DNA from: Adineta vaga
Lineage: Eukaryota; Rotifera
Direction: 5' to 3'
NCBI GenBank assembly: GCA_021613535.1
Contig: CP075492.1
Span: forward strand, 4,836,001 to 4,900,000
DNA length: 64,000 bases
Below the pieces are notes generated by a model. That model did not search any database, was not told the DNA's origin, and saw only the letters and a program-made list of their open reading frames with translations. The first letter of the stretch is position 1. Each line of letters begins with the position of its first letter. Positions 37,249-49,538 of the stretch are shown here, in pieces. Position numbers and translations under genes: made by a program.

Positions 37249-37386
37249 AAACAAGTTAATCAAGTTGACCATTGTATCTCGAATATTCTTTTTTCAATAA
37301 ATTGCCAATTCTACTTCTATAATTGTATAACTTTGATTCCACATTCTTATAAGACATTTCTATTTTTAGATAAATCAATTCTTTAC

Positions 37387-39776
37387 ATGACTGCTTTACT
37401 TCAAACATCTAAAAATGGTTCAATTACAGGTTTACTCGAACTATTCGATGATGTTGTTTCATTTCTCGATAATAATACTTACGAATCAACGCTTGGCTTA
37501 CACAAACTAACCGCTATTTGTAATAAATTCATTGGCATTCATGCCTTGGATCTATTTGATAATCCACTAATTATGAAACATAGACTTTTCTTCTTACTCA
37601 GTCGAACATTCAGCATGTTGTTATCAAAAATGATATTGGTTCCATTGACATCGGTCGATCAGGAATGTTTAGATGCAATTAGCTCATTTGTTGCTAATCT
37701 GTGTTTGTACAAGAATAAAACCATTGATTGTTTCTATACAGGTTTTAACGAAGAACTTAATCCAGAATCATATGAACAAATCTTTTTTACTAAACATTTC
37801 ATAGACAAATTTATTCGAATGGTAGAACATGATATTTCCGTCCATGATTATCCATCACCATATGATATTAAATACAAAATAACTGATCGTTTACTTCGTC
37901 TCTGGATGAAATTACAACATATGAATTACAAATGTATTCTTGATGCAGTAGTTAATTGTTTGATGTCGAGTAGTTATCTGAATGCATATGAAAGTATTGA
38001 TCTTCATAATCCAATATTAACCCCAAAACAATCATTATTTCTGTATCAATGTCCGAAATTTATTCGTCTGATGTCTTATGAACGGCAGGAAGCTATATCA
38101 CATATATTATGTGAAAAGATTTTAAGCGATACCAATGTCATACTTCGAAAGTACTTACCTGTTATTTTAGGACGTGAATCAAAACTAGTGCGAGAGACTA
38201 ATAAGAAGCCAAAAGAAAAAGTATTTACATGCATACCAGCTGGATTGTTTGACGATGAAAGAGGAGCAAAAATGCCTGCTATTGCTTGGAATATAGAATT
38301 ATTAAATTATTTTGCTTTGACATCAACAATAGCCATACGAAGTTGTTTTTATACAAGTATGTAATGATGTCAGTTAATCCTGATAAGAATAAAACAGATT
38401 TATATATTTTTTCGCTTAGATCATGATCGCAATGAGACAATGGTTGATCAAATGCTTGCTCTAATAAGTGAAGAATCTTTAATTAAAAGTGTTAAAGTAC
38501 ATGTTCTATCGTTCCATGCCGATGTTGCTCTTATGTCATATTCACTTGTACTGTTATATAATTTGGTATTTGACGAAACAATACATCGACATATAAAAGA
38601 CAAAAAACCATTTGATGCTCTCAAAGAACTTTATGTAGCGAAAGATAAAGTAATCCAATTTACATCACGCACATTAGCTGCAATTTTAAGAAAAGACAAA
38701 ATCGATAAAATTGATAATCCAGCGAAAATTGCAAAATCCTATTTATATTTGATCGAGAATACTCTTGAAGATCCATCATTGATATTTCATGGAATTAAAT
38801 TGGATGGAGTATTAACCAATTTGGAAAGTAAGTTATTATACACTTATATTTCATTATAGTAAGTATCATACGATAGTTGCGATATTTGAATGAGAAAACT
38901 TCAGTGGAGTGTATAAATAAACAGACCATTGTGACTAGAAAGAGTAACTTTGTTCCTTTTATTTTAGCTGTTGTTCAAAATGATGACGTGAAAGAAGAAA
39001 TTGTCAACGAAGATGGTATCAATTTGATAGGAGATATTGCATATCGTGAAGATCTAGATGAGAAAACCATACGTGATCCTACTATTCGAATTATTGAAGG
39101 TCTCTCGTTCGCAAAGGAAGGATATAAAAAAATTCTTGAAAATGAACGCTTATCAGCTTATTTGGATACATTGTTGCACGATAGAGATGCTGAGAAGAGA
39201 TCAATAGCAAAATATATCAATTGGAATGTTAAAGATCAGAATACTTTTATAAAAGACAAAACTTGCGAAACAGAATCTGGGCGAGCAGAAAACATACGAC
39301 CAAAAAACCTATTTGACATTAACAAAGCCATTTATCAATACGTTCCAGGTGATTACAAGTTTCGTTTGGATGATGAAAAAAGGTGGAAAAAAATCAATAT
39401 TCGAATTAGTTGTAGTCAACAAGATCAAAAGATATGCAATGATATTTACAATAAATTGATGGAATCCGACTTATACAACGTATCGTTCGATACATCCAAC
39501 TCACAACGTCCAGATCCTGAAGTACTGGCCAATGAAGTTGAACGTTCCTCTGTCGTTATTATATGTGCGTCAAATACATATCAAAATTCGTATCCATGCC
39601 GAATAGAAGCTGTTTATGCTAAGAAGAGAAATCGAAAAATTATTGCGGTTAAGTTCAATGACTATATTCCTTCAAAATGGTTAACTCGTATTATAGAAGA
39701 AGAACCTATTGTGTTTACACCCTCAAAATTTAATGAGGCATGGGCTCAATTACATGATACAATCAATAAAGAATAA
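37387..39776 (+). CDS. Armadillo-like / TIR protein
   Basis: Three exons fit in phase: 37387-38356, 38420-38827 and 38968-39776; about 728 residues. ATG 37387 is the first Met in the frame, and a further upstream exon is possible. The first about 600 residues are all-helical with repeated patterns of the ARM/HEAT type (LLELFDDVVSFLDN; NLETVVQNDDVKEEI; NEDGINLIGDIAYRED), then a TIR domain in the last about 130 residues (INIRISCSQQDQKICNDIY; VVIICASNTYQ). In CRIEAVYA the Glu (39606-39608) matches the catalytic position of TIR NADases. ARM plus TIR recalls SARM1, where the ARM region holds the TIR inactive until NAD+ falls; a SAM domain is absent here but present in the two neighbouring genes. 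Role in NAD+ metabolism or cell death is inference. Confidence 0.75.
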
Positions 39777-40029
39777 GAAAAATACTGAAACAGAACGCTA
39801 TAGTAGACGAAAAGATACCTTTTTTAAACTCTAACCTGCATTTGATAGTGACATTAACAATAAATATGTGATGCCGAAGCAATTCTTTTAATACACTATA
39901 ATTAGTTTTATCCTTACATATATCAATGTATCTTTTGTAGATAAAAATCTTTTTCAACCAACGGCGAATTCGTACAAAAGACAAAACAGTATTATTTGAT
40001 TAGAATATTTGTATCCTTCGAAGTATATC

Positions 40030-42090
40030 ATGGCTGAAAAAGAGAACACATTGAACAAAATGTCAACTCAAAATTCATCATCAGCGAAAATAGTTAAATG
40101 TAAACAAGAAATGACACAACAAAAAATTCTTGAAAATTGTATTGTCCTCTGGCTAGATGAAAATCTTGATTTTTCTACTGATCATAGTCAAAAATGGATT
40201 TCTCAACTTCGAAATATTGTCAATACCATCGAAACGTTTAATGATATCGATATATGTCTTGAATATTTAACTCAGCTCAAAGATGAGAAAATCTTCTTCA
40301 TTGTTTCCGCTTCTTTATTAAACCAAATTGCTGTTCTCGAAGACAAATTCATTCAACTCACTTCAATTTATGTGTTGTGTGACAATGCAGTAGCAACCAA
40401 TGATAATGTCAAAGCATTTAAAAAAGGAAAAGGTATCTTCACAACTATGAATCATCTTTGTAGCGAATTACAAAACGATGTTCGTCAAGTGGAGAAAAAT
40501 TTGACTTGCAGTACTACAATTTCGTCATCACCCAACTTAGATCCTAATGAACTTCCACCAACATTTATGTACTGTCATTTATTAAAAGAAAAATTCTTTA
40601 AACTTGAAGATGATCCCAATGCGAAAGACGAATATATCGAATATTGCAAACCACAGTATGAAAAGGATAAACATCAAAAATATTTAGCAGAACGTTTTCT
40701 GACGACGTATGATCGCGCATCTAAAACAGAATCACCTATTTGGTGGTATACAATGGAATGTTTCTTATATAAGATGCTCAATCATGCATTATGGACACTC
40801 GATATTGAGATTCTTATGAAAATGAGCTTCTATATTCGAGATCTTCACGAACAGATCAGTGAACGATATTCAAATCCAAAAGAAAAACATCCATCAGTTG
40901 TATATCGAGGACAAGAATTGTCGGAAGCAGATTTTAGGATGTTAAAGAAAGGCGATTTATTTGCATTCAATAATTTTCTTTCGACAACTATCGTTGAAGA
41001 AATAGCACGCAAATTTCTAAAGGGACCAAGCGGCGGACCTGATAGAGTTGGTATTCTATGGAAAATAGAAATTGATTCATCTGCTTCTTCCGTACCTTTT
41101 ACTGCAATCGAAGATATTACTGCTATGAAAAAAGAATTCGAAGTTCTTTTCTCCATTGGAGCGGTTTTTCGTATTGGTGACCTAGAGGAACGTGAAGATA
41201 ATGAAACTAATTTCTGGCAAGTTAAATTAACTTTAACAGATGGTCGTGATCCATCATTAAATCGTATAACTGATTGTATTCGAAGATCACTTGGTCCTGG
41301 AACTGGTTGGCGTCCATTGGCTCAACTAATGATCAAAATGAATCATTTTAGCAAAGCAAAAGAAATTTATGAGAAATTAAAGCCTGATGATAAGACTGGT
41401 GACAAAGTAGAATTAACTTTCTTTCATAATCAACTTGGTTATATTGAAAAACAAATGGGTCATTTAACTGAAGCTCTTGATCATTATCAAAAGGCTATTG
41501 ATTCTAGTAAAGAATGCATGTCTCCGAAAGATGCTCGCCTTTCCAGTGTATATTCGAATCTTGGTGCGATTCTGAAGAAGCTAAAGGATTTTGATGGAGC
41601 ATTAAAATATTTTGAACTTGTTCTGGAAATTGATCGTACTACAGCGGATCCCAATCGACTAGAAATTGCAATTGATTATAATAACATTGGCTCAATACTG
41701 GATGATCAAGGCAAATATTCTGAAGCTCTCAAGAATTATGAAAAAGCATTAGAGATTAAACTAGTTCATCTGCCCGCTCATCATCCATCTTTAGCCAATA
41801 ATTACAGTAACATTGGTGTAGTTCATCGTAAAATGGGTGATTGTTCGACAGCTTTGTCATACTATAAAAAGACTCTTACTATTCAAAACAAAAGTTTGCA
41901 ACCTAATCATTCTGCATTGATTGTTACACATAGTAACATGGCAACGGCATTGGAAAATCTTGGTAGGATTAACGAAGCGATTGAACATGCAAAAATGGCT
42001 GCTAACATTGCAAAGAATGCATTTGGAGAGAAACATTCTGAAACAAATAGACGGGCACAAATTTTACATGAACTTGAAAAAAGACGATAA
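40030..42090 (+). CDS. ADP-ribosyltransferase with C-terminal TPR repeats
   Basis: Intronless, 686 residues from ATG 40030. The N-terminal 170 residues form a rotifer-type region (ILENCIVLWLDENLDFST) of unknown role. The ART domain then shows the R-S-E triad: R in VVYRGQELSE, STT in FNNFLSTTIVEE, and ExE in MKKEFEVLFS (about 40890-41220). The C-terminal 250 residues are about five to six kinesin-light-chain-like TPRs (for example YSEALKNYEKALEIKLVHLP; SNIGVVHRKMGDCSTAL). The ART part would mono-ADP-ribosylate protein Arg; the TPRs would pick the target. This architecture is abundant in bdelloids. No signal peptide, so it is probably intracellular. It directly follows the ARM/TIR gene on the same strand (253 bp apart). 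Confidence 0.9.
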   Translation: MAEKENTLNKMSTQNSSSAKIVKCKQEMTQQKILENCIVLWLDENLDFSTDHSQKWISQLRNIVNTIETFNDIDICLEYLTQLKDEKIFFIVSASLLNQIAVLEDKFIQLTSIYVLCDNAVATNDNVKAFKKGKGIFTTMNHLCSELQNDVRQVEKNLTCSTTISSSPNLDPNELPPTFMYCHLLKEKFFKLEDDPNAKDEYIEYCKPQYEKDKHQKYLAERFLTTYDRASKTESPIWWYTMECFLYKMLNHALWTLDIEILMKMSFYIRDLHEQISERYSNPKEKHPSVVYRGQELSEADFRMLKKGDLFAFNNFLSTTIVEEIARKFLKGPSGGPDRVGILWKIEIDSSASSVPFTAIEDITAMKKEFEVLFSIGAVFRIGDLEEREDNETNFWQVKLTLTDGRDPSLNRITDCIRRSLGPGTGWRPLAQLMIKMNHFSKAKEIYEKLKPDDKTGDKVELTFFHNQLGYIEKQMGHLTEALDHYQKAIDSSKECMSPKDARLSSVYSNLGAILKKLKDFDGALKYFELVLEIDRTTADPNRLEIAIDYNNIGSILDDQGKYSEALKNYEKALEIKLVHLPAHHPSLANNYSNIGVVHRKMGDCSTALSYYKKTLTIQNKSLQPNHSALIVTHSNMATALENLGRINEAIEHAKMAANIAKNAFGEKHSETNRRAQILHELEKRR

Positions 42091-42290
42091 GTACAGTGTG
42101 AACTCTACATAGTTTTATTACATAACTTAGCTAGGATAAACATGAACAAAAATACAAATGAATTCAGTAATAAAACAAAGTGATTATATCGAAATCATTT
42201 AATTGACGAGAATATAAACGAAAGTCATCAATCATTCCATCAAATAATTTTGTATTGTTTAATCCATAGATACAAACGAATTGCCCAATG

Positions 42291-43591
42291 TTAATTGCAT
42301 GGACATGTTTCTTTCATTTGTACACCGTATTCATACGAACGAAGACCGCTCGTCGGGGAATAAGTAAATGCTACATATGACCATGTACGAGTTGAAATAG
42401 AATATTCGAAATTTATATCAATATATGTAGATTCTGAAGAAGTACGATGTCGCAAAATAAATGTACCAAGCTCAGTCAAACTAAGTAAAAGAGCATATGA
42501 TGAATCTTCCCATCAAGAATAGTGCTATTCGTAAATATATAAGCATATATCCAGAATGAGAAAGAATAGGATTGATTTGATGTATCGAAAAGTGCAGAAG
42601 TGGTTGTTTGAAAATACGATAAATTTGTATTAGAAGATATTGATTCATTGAATTGACCATCATTGGATATATTCACATTGATTGCTGTACAATTGATCTG
42701 ATTTGGTCCTACATGAAGAATTATCATGAAAGATAAAAGAGAATATAAATTGCACAATATCCTTACCTGAATCATAAAGAAACTTATCCGAATCGAATGT
42801 ATAGTGAAAAACTAGAGTTGCATCTTCAAGAATTTCCACTGGATCTTTCACTCGTGTGACTAATGATAATTCATCAATTAATCCATTGAAATATGTATTT
42901 AATTTTGGTGATCCTCCAATCACCAATGACGCAGTACTGGATCCAACATATGAACCTGAATTAGTGCTAAAACCACTTAATATACCATTGATATAAATGA
43001 GTTGTTCTTGTTTATCTGTATCATGTACAAATGCAACATGTGTCCAAGTATTCATTGGTTTACCATAGCTTAGAATGATCTTTAAACATTAAAATGGTAT
43101 ATTGTTAGTAGTATCAGAGCATTGTGCAAATATGAGAAAACCATTGAAAACCATACCAATACTAGGATTGATCCATGCTTCAATAGTAGAACTCGGTTGA
43201 CGAGTGAAAGTGTCGGTGTTGGAATTTCTATGTATTGTGAGCTTCGAGCAGCTACTGAGAGTGCACTACCAGAATTAGTTATACCAACAGACGATGAAAG
43301 ACTAGCTCTATGATGAGAAATCCCATTGTAAATATTATAAGAATCATTGTAATTGTTATCAAACGATCAGAATATTTTTGTAATCAATTCGCTTGGATAT
43401 TCTGATGGAATAGATGGGATTATTGTATTCGATGAAAAGTCACGACTAAGTTCTGTATTATTCAAATATATGATTATCGGTTGAATATTTTGAATGATAC
43501 AAATGCGAAGAGAACCACCATTTAGCAACCAATATTGAATTACACAAAATACAATAAGAAAAGCTGCAACTCCAACAAACGCTAATTTCAT
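42291..43591 (-). pseudogene. LamG/concanavalin-A-like membrane lectin, broken
   Basis: ATG 43591 begins a type II membrane anchor (LAFVGVAAFLIVFCVIQYWL). The frame then meets TGA (at about 43376) where related proteins have Trp (expected FWSFD). It continues in frame through SQYIEIPTPT, then shifts (STIEAWINPSIGMVFNGFLI), hits another stop near 43092, and resumes with a good LamG half (NTWTHVAFVHDTDKQEQLIY; GLIDELSLVTRVKDP). A second LamG unit (SYSFSFWIYAY; TRTWSYVAFTYSPTSGLRSY) is split by a further shift near 42480. Several independent lesions, including a nonsense at a conserved Trp, make this a pseudogene rather than an assembly error. Confidence 0.7.
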
Positions 43592-43698
43592 TTTTCTGTT
43601 CAATTAGCACTTTCTTTTGAAGAATATATAGACGTCTAAATTTATATAAGTTGCTCGCTGCCAACAACGGTAATGACGGCAATGCAGTCGAATTTATT

Positions 43699-45416
43699 TT
43701 ATTTTAGAATCAACCTACATATATTTGTATAAAACTCGAGAACCAATGGGATTTTTCTTTGTTCAATCAAGATTACGAATACTATAGAGCTTATAAAATA
43801 AACACTAAAAACTGGATACCACTTTATTCCAAGTGATTCTATTGTTCTTTCGAAATAAAATCGATTATTCTTATTATACATATGTTGAATATTTATTAAT
43901 CGTTTTTGATGTATATTATAATAAACATCCATCCAATTTGGTACATTTCTATCAATATAATTAATGTATGAATGTTTTGTTGAATCAGTATACAAAGTCA
44001 CATATACGTCATCTAACCAATTCATCTGTTGTTTTTCTTCTTCTTGATCATGCCAATAAACCATAAACTGTATACCAAATTTATAATTTCGATGTGGAAA
44101 TGCTGTCCGATCAACTGGAATTGTATTCATATATCCATTCCAAGGACTAAATCCCAAAACAAGTTGACCACTACCTGATGCTAATCGATCAATAAATTTA
44201 TCAAGACTATGATCACTTATTGGTTGATTATAGAATAAATGTTTTGCTTTGAAGTAATATGTTGGATATGATAAGTTTTCAAGTAATAATTGTCGATGAT
44301 CACCATTGAGTTGACCAACATCAGAACTCTCATAGATAAAAGTAAGCCAATCTCGTTCACGTGCAAGTGTTTTGTTTGGAGTAGGCAATGTCTGTAACAA
44401 GAGCGATATCGTTCTATTAAATTCATCTGATTCCATTCCAAAATGAGTGATCGAAATTAGTATATGACTAGGATTCACACCCATTTGCCAAAATATCTAG
44501 TTACTTAGATTGAATAAATTTTCATTGAATAAAAGTGATTGATATTGTTGGATTACTAATTTTGTGACATTTGCGTGCCAAGTGAATGAATAACTTTTGA
44601 CAAGTAAAGGAGATTTAATTAAACAAAATTTGAATTCTGTTACAATAACAAATAAACCTCCACCAGCACCACGCAATGTCCAAAATAATTCTGGTTCATG
44701 AGTTTCATTGATTGTCAATAGTTCACCTAAAGTCAAATAGTTGACTGTTGATGTATCAATGAAAACAAAACTGTACTAACCTTGAGCATTGACAACTTTC
44801 ATTTCTAAAATATTATCGGCTAGTAATCCATGTAATCGAACAAGATAACCATAAACACCACCGAGTGCAATACCAGATAGTCCAACCCATCCACAAGATC
44901 CAGCATTAATTGTATAGTTACCTTTTTCATATGTTCTATAATAGATTGGACCCCGTCTTGCTGATTGATGTTGATATGATTGATTGCTTTCATATTAATG
45001 ATAATATTGTTATGCATTGAACGTAAACCATAAGCTTCATAACTGTGCCCACCACCCAATGCATTTACAATATAATTTAATTTATTTGCACATCTAACAA
45101 CAGTTTGAATGTTGCCAGTATCTTCTACATAAACAACAAGAGCAGGTGAATGAGAAATTCGACCACCATGAATGCTTGATAGACTAATAACACTGAATTC
45201 ATTGTATCAATATTTTGAATTGTTTTGATGTGTTAATGTATCACATGGATAAACGGTTCGTACTGATGATGGCAATGATAGTGATAGGCATTCAAGTAGA
45301 TCATCATTGTTTGTTCGTGCGAGTTTTTGATTAGTATCATCACTTTTGGTCGTGCAAGTCACTTGAAAAACATACACGGATAGAATGAAGTATGGAATCC
45401 AGTTAAATTTAATCAT
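43699..45416 (-). pseudogene. FAD-linked oxidase (berberine-bridge-enzyme-like), broken
   Basis: A signal peptide (MIKFNWIPYFILSVYVF) and the FAD-binding core are recognisable: ALVVYVEDTGNIQTVVRCAN, GGGHSYEAYG (the His that links FAD in this family), SCGWVGLSGIALGGVYGYL (with the second linking Cys), and a BBE-type C-terminus (YYNIHQKRLINIQHMYNKNN). Defects: in-frame TGA at 45209-45207, a frame shift near 44975, and in-frame TAG just after NLSN at about 44498. One normal intron remains (about 44780-44726). Such enzymes are secreted carbohydrate or alcohol oxidases of mostly bacterial, fungal and plant distribution, so an acquired gene that later died is likely. Confidence 0.75.
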
Positions 45417-46328
45417 TATAGTATAAAAAAAGATGAATTTATTTCTATCAGATATGATAGAAACCTAAGTAAGAACAATATGTATGACGGAATATTCGAT
45501 GAGGAAATTACAATTACCTTGTATGCTATCTTCACTATAGTGTTAATAGAGAATACGTGCAATAATATATGAGAGAGAAAAGAATAGAGAAAATATTTAT
45601 TGGCGTAGCTTACCTTTTCGATCAATGACTATAAAATATATTGAATCCCTGGGCATGAATGAATATTTATCGAATCAGTGAAAAAAGATAGACGGGTAGC
45701 GTTGTTGAATTAACAAGTGTTTATTACATCTATACATGTTTGTATTATAAGAAGTCGAGCAAGAAAAGGGCACAAAATAGGAGGACGGTGTAGGTGTGAT
45801 AAGGGACCAACATTCACATTCAAGAATTTATTCTTTTCATGAGCAAAAAACGAAAATATTGAAAATTTCTTCTGATATTTTCAATGGCTTCTTTCACAAT
45901 GCCATTGTTTCGGATGATTTCAGACTTTGTTGTTATATGAAGGAGCTTTTGAATAATTACCAACTATAAATCATGTGTTTGACCAGTATTGTAGTAGAAT
46001 CCAGGAAGATCAGAATAATGCGAAGGTAAATTTTTTTATCCTAATTTTAATTAAGTAGTAGGATATTCAAGTGCTATTGTTATATTGAAAAAAAAAACAT
46101 TTAAAACTATTGCTAATTATATATTTGATTTACATTTTTCTTCAAAAGAGTGAAAGCGTGTTGAGAGTGATTAAGAGTGACAGGTCTATTTCATACCGAC
46201 ATTCTCTCAATTATTTATTGAATTATTTTCCAAAAAAAGTAATTTTAGTATAGAAAATCATTGAATACAAATACGAAGTGCAGTAGAGTAATACTATCAT
46301 ATCCTTAATTACAACGATTTTTTAAATT
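45417..46328. other. Intergenic, nothing recognised
   Basis: AT-rich. Short frames in this stretch show no domain features. Confidence 0.5.
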
Positions 46329-47963
46329 CTAAAATCTATCACTAGGTTTTATATCCGTGAGTTTCATTAGTGTATGCGCTAGTTTAAATATTGCAGCGAA
46401 ACTAGCAACATCTGTTATGATATTTAGAGAATAGATGACGACGGACACGGTTAGATCAGTAGCAATATATCTCATGTGATAGATATCTCGTTTACATTCA
46501 GGTGGTGGTTGTGGAGGTAGAGAAGTAGGAGCTCTCATTTGTTGATATTCTGTTTCGATACCAAACAGAAACTGTTTGAATGGATTCCACCATTGAAGAA
46601 CATTTGTTGTATATTGCGTGGACGATTGTTGACGGACTACTTCAGGTAGCATTCGAGGAAATGCAGCAGTATGGTCAGTTGAATAGAGTTCTTGAGGTGA
46701 TAGTGACGTTTCTGTCATTTTCGTGGCAGAATTCACTACGTGAGAAGTGTTTGAGTTATCAGCTGATGACAATGTTGAAATTTGTGTAGTACTTTGGGAT
46801 GAATCAAGATCTATTGGGATTGAATTGATTCTTGATGTAATCAAATCAGTTTGAGATGTCAGTTTAATATGTTCTTGAGTAGTGAAATATGTATGATAAT
46901 TTGTCCATGGTTCTGTATTCGTTACGATAGGAGTAATCGTTGTTAACGGATTATCTCCGTTTGTTGTTGTTGTTGTACTATTGATGGCAGACCAAATATC
47001 TTGTAATTTTTCGGGTATAAGATCGATTGATTTACGCAATAACAACGAGGTGACAAGACTTATATTTTGTAGATATTTATCATAAATTTCTTGAGTTGTA
47101 TTAGCGACGGGGATCCACCAATCGAGAACGTTTGTTGAGGTACCATTTATCGTTGTGTTGTCAATGATTCGATCGGTATCACTGACGAATGTAGGGATAG
47201 ATTCAATCAATTGCCAGAGACGTATTTGTTGTTCTTGCTGTTTCTGTAACAAGTACGACTGCCGTGAAGCTGATACTAGTCTAGTATTAGTCGTAGCTTT
47301 CAGACAGTCTTCATAGGTATTCTGTAATGAGTGCCAAGCTTCTGTACATTCTGTATCATTTCCTACTTTATAATAGCAAGCCTCATATCGTGTGTTTGTC
47401 AGTTGTTCAAAATTTAAACGTATTGTGTATAAATAAGTTGAGCCGACCAATTCTGGAAGCGATCAGAAATGTCTTCAGTCCAATAAATAATTGTAAGTAG
47501 ATCTTTTTCTTTGTGCAAAGACAAGCTAGACCAATAAGAGGATCAATAATTTTAAGACAAGCAGTGAGAATTTCATAGATAAATGTTGCAAAATATTTGC
47601 TGCGATCGAGCATTTTTGTATTTCGATCAGCATTAATTTTTGATACACCATGAGAACCGACTGAAACAAATTAGACAAAAAAAGATGAAGATACAATGTA
47701 TGACATAGTTCTTATAAGAGCATTGTGGATATAAAGGTAAAGATCTTATTGTGGTAACTGCTCATCTTACGTCTATTAATTATACTCGCGTACATAGATC
47801 AAGCTTACAAAAATATGTTCTATCGTTAACTCGTTCGTGCTGTAGTTGGAAGAAATTCTTTTACAGTACATTACTTACTCACTAAAGTTGAAATACCCAT
47901 TAATAATGAAATAACTAACCAAATTTTTAGTCCCCAATTTTTTGCACTTCGTAGAAAGCCCAT
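46329..47963 (-). CDS. Multi-span membrane protein with long Ser/Thr-rich loop, unknown
   Basis: Exon 1 (47963-47879) starts MGFLRSAKNWGLKIWLVISL and joins in phase at 47660 to a hydrophobic block (FATFIYEILTACLKIIDPLI; QLFIGLKTFLIASRI). The main frame (to 46329) has an extracellular-looking domain with Cys pairs and coiled stretches (SYLLQKQQEQQIRLWQLIES), a Ser/Thr-rich N-glycosylation-prone middle, two WW..-containing repeats (NVLDWWIP and NVLQWWNP), and a last membrane segment. Near 47450 the frame changes by one base at a TTGGTCGG run without a clear intron: either a real frameshift or an indel. I do not recognise the family. At the 5' end the two hydrophobic stretches suggest a hairpin in the membrane. 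Confidence 0.55.
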
Positions 47964-48594
47964 TTTCTCCTTCAAGCTGTTCGTATTCAATGATCAGTTC
48001 CGAAAATGAAATGAGAATAAATATGCATTAATACAGTACAACAGTACCAATAATCCATATTAGTTTTCATGATTTCACTTTTTCTAGTTATTTATGGTAA
48101 AGATTAGCATCTGTTAAAACAGAATTTTTAAATGAGCTTCTGTTGACATCTAGTTTCATAACGCATCTAAAGTTACAATATTTTAATCGCTTCATGGTCA
48201 TATCTGACAAATAAGCCGTAGTATATAAGATTACAATAAATATGTTGTTGGTAGATAAAACACTCTGATAAAATACTCGAATGAAATGTATATGTCTATA
48301 AAACATTCAGCAGAGTTCCATGAAAATAAAACGTACCATAGAGTGTAAATATCATAGATTAGGTTAAATGTAGACGAGAGAATCTCTTCTTTACTCTTTA
48401 ACTCATTGAAAACGACGATATTGCTGTTCCTTTTTTTCGATAATAAATGAAGAATGTGGAAAACAATCAAGTGAACAATGTGCTCTTCGTATATAAAGCT
48501 TGTTGTTAACAGCTGACTCAATTCGTAATTTATTTCGTAAACAGACAAGTTTTATATCTCATGAAATTTAGTGCATGGAAAGAGATCATGTGCT
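47964..48594. other. Intergenic with chance minus-strand frames
   Basis: Frames at 48088-48548 are AT-driven and have no recognisable features. Probably 5' region of the 47963 gene and 3' region of the 48595 gene. Confidence 0.45.
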
Positions 48595-49411
48595 TTATTT
48601 AGAAAACGAATGCCCACATAATGAACAAAAATTAACTGTTAGATTTGATCGTAGTGCATTACATTGAGAACAAAATCTTGGGAATAGATCAGAATACAGA
48701 GGCGGTTGAGAATCATCTTGTTGCTCAAACGTTAATATTGAATCTGGCGCAACTTGATTTGAATGATGGATTGCGCCGTTTACAATTGTAGAATGGCCAA
48801 TATCAATCACTAACTGAAAAGTATGAAAGAAAAGAGTTAATATTTCTTGTAATACAAACATTTTTTTCAATAAATAAACAATACTTACATGACCGAAGTC
48901 GTTTGGACCTTCATTGGCAACTAATCTCCAAGTGCATGATGTTGACGATCTGCAAGAATATTTGATGGATTCTTTGGTGACTGCTTGTAGAAATTTCCTA
49001 TCACGTCGAAATTTTATCATGAAACATGCACAACAAGAAGACCATAAGCCAACATGAGCTGATAACATTCCTATGTTGAGCAATACTGTATTCAGAGAAG
49101 TATCCTTAGTTGTTGTCTGTGCACCAATGATAAAACATATTCCAAAGGTGACAAGTACAAGGAAAAAAATACATATATAGTAAAATTTCTTTTTGTTTGA
49201 CAAAACTGGATGATTTATTCGATCTAGTGAGTCTAGAAATTCCACTGGACCAATAATTCCAACTAAATCAGTTGGATACACTGAATCAAATCCGGTATTA
49301 AAACATACATCTGAAACTTCAGAAATAAGAATATGTTAAACAGAAGAATCAGAACATACTTTTATGAAGTGGTATATAAATGGAATGTGGACGTTGGGAA
49401 CTATTGATCAT
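48595..49411 (-). CDS. Two-TM protein with C-terminal zinc ribbon (copy A)
   Basis: Three exons in phase: 49411-49360, 49310-48889 and 48813-48595; about 230 residues. The order is a short polar N-terminus, FDSVYPTDLVGIIGPVEF, two membrane helices (FYYICIFFLVLVTFGICFII; LLNIGMLSAHVGLWSSCC), a cytosolic loop TKESIKYSC, and a C-terminal zinc-ribbon (FCSQCNALRSN and NFCSLCGHSF: CxxC pairs). The intron at 48888-48814 is open in frame, so a single-exon reading gives a spurious insertion (VSIVYLLKKM). Function unknown; a membrane-tethered zinc-ribbon could bind protein partners or RNA. It is a tandem paralogue of the next gene upstream. Confidence 0.7.
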
Positions 49412-49538
49412 AGTATGTATTTAAACTAAAACAAAAAAAAGCTTCACTTGACAATTAAAAGAAAATTCTATTAAGATCCATAAACAGAAAACATCTATTT
49501 TCACAAAATTTTTTATTAGATATCAAAAGAAAATTTCT

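Noticed and set aside
48088-48548. Two minus-strand frames of 72 and 105 residues
   Set aside because: Overlapping, AT-biased composition and no motif; no splice connection to either flanking gene.
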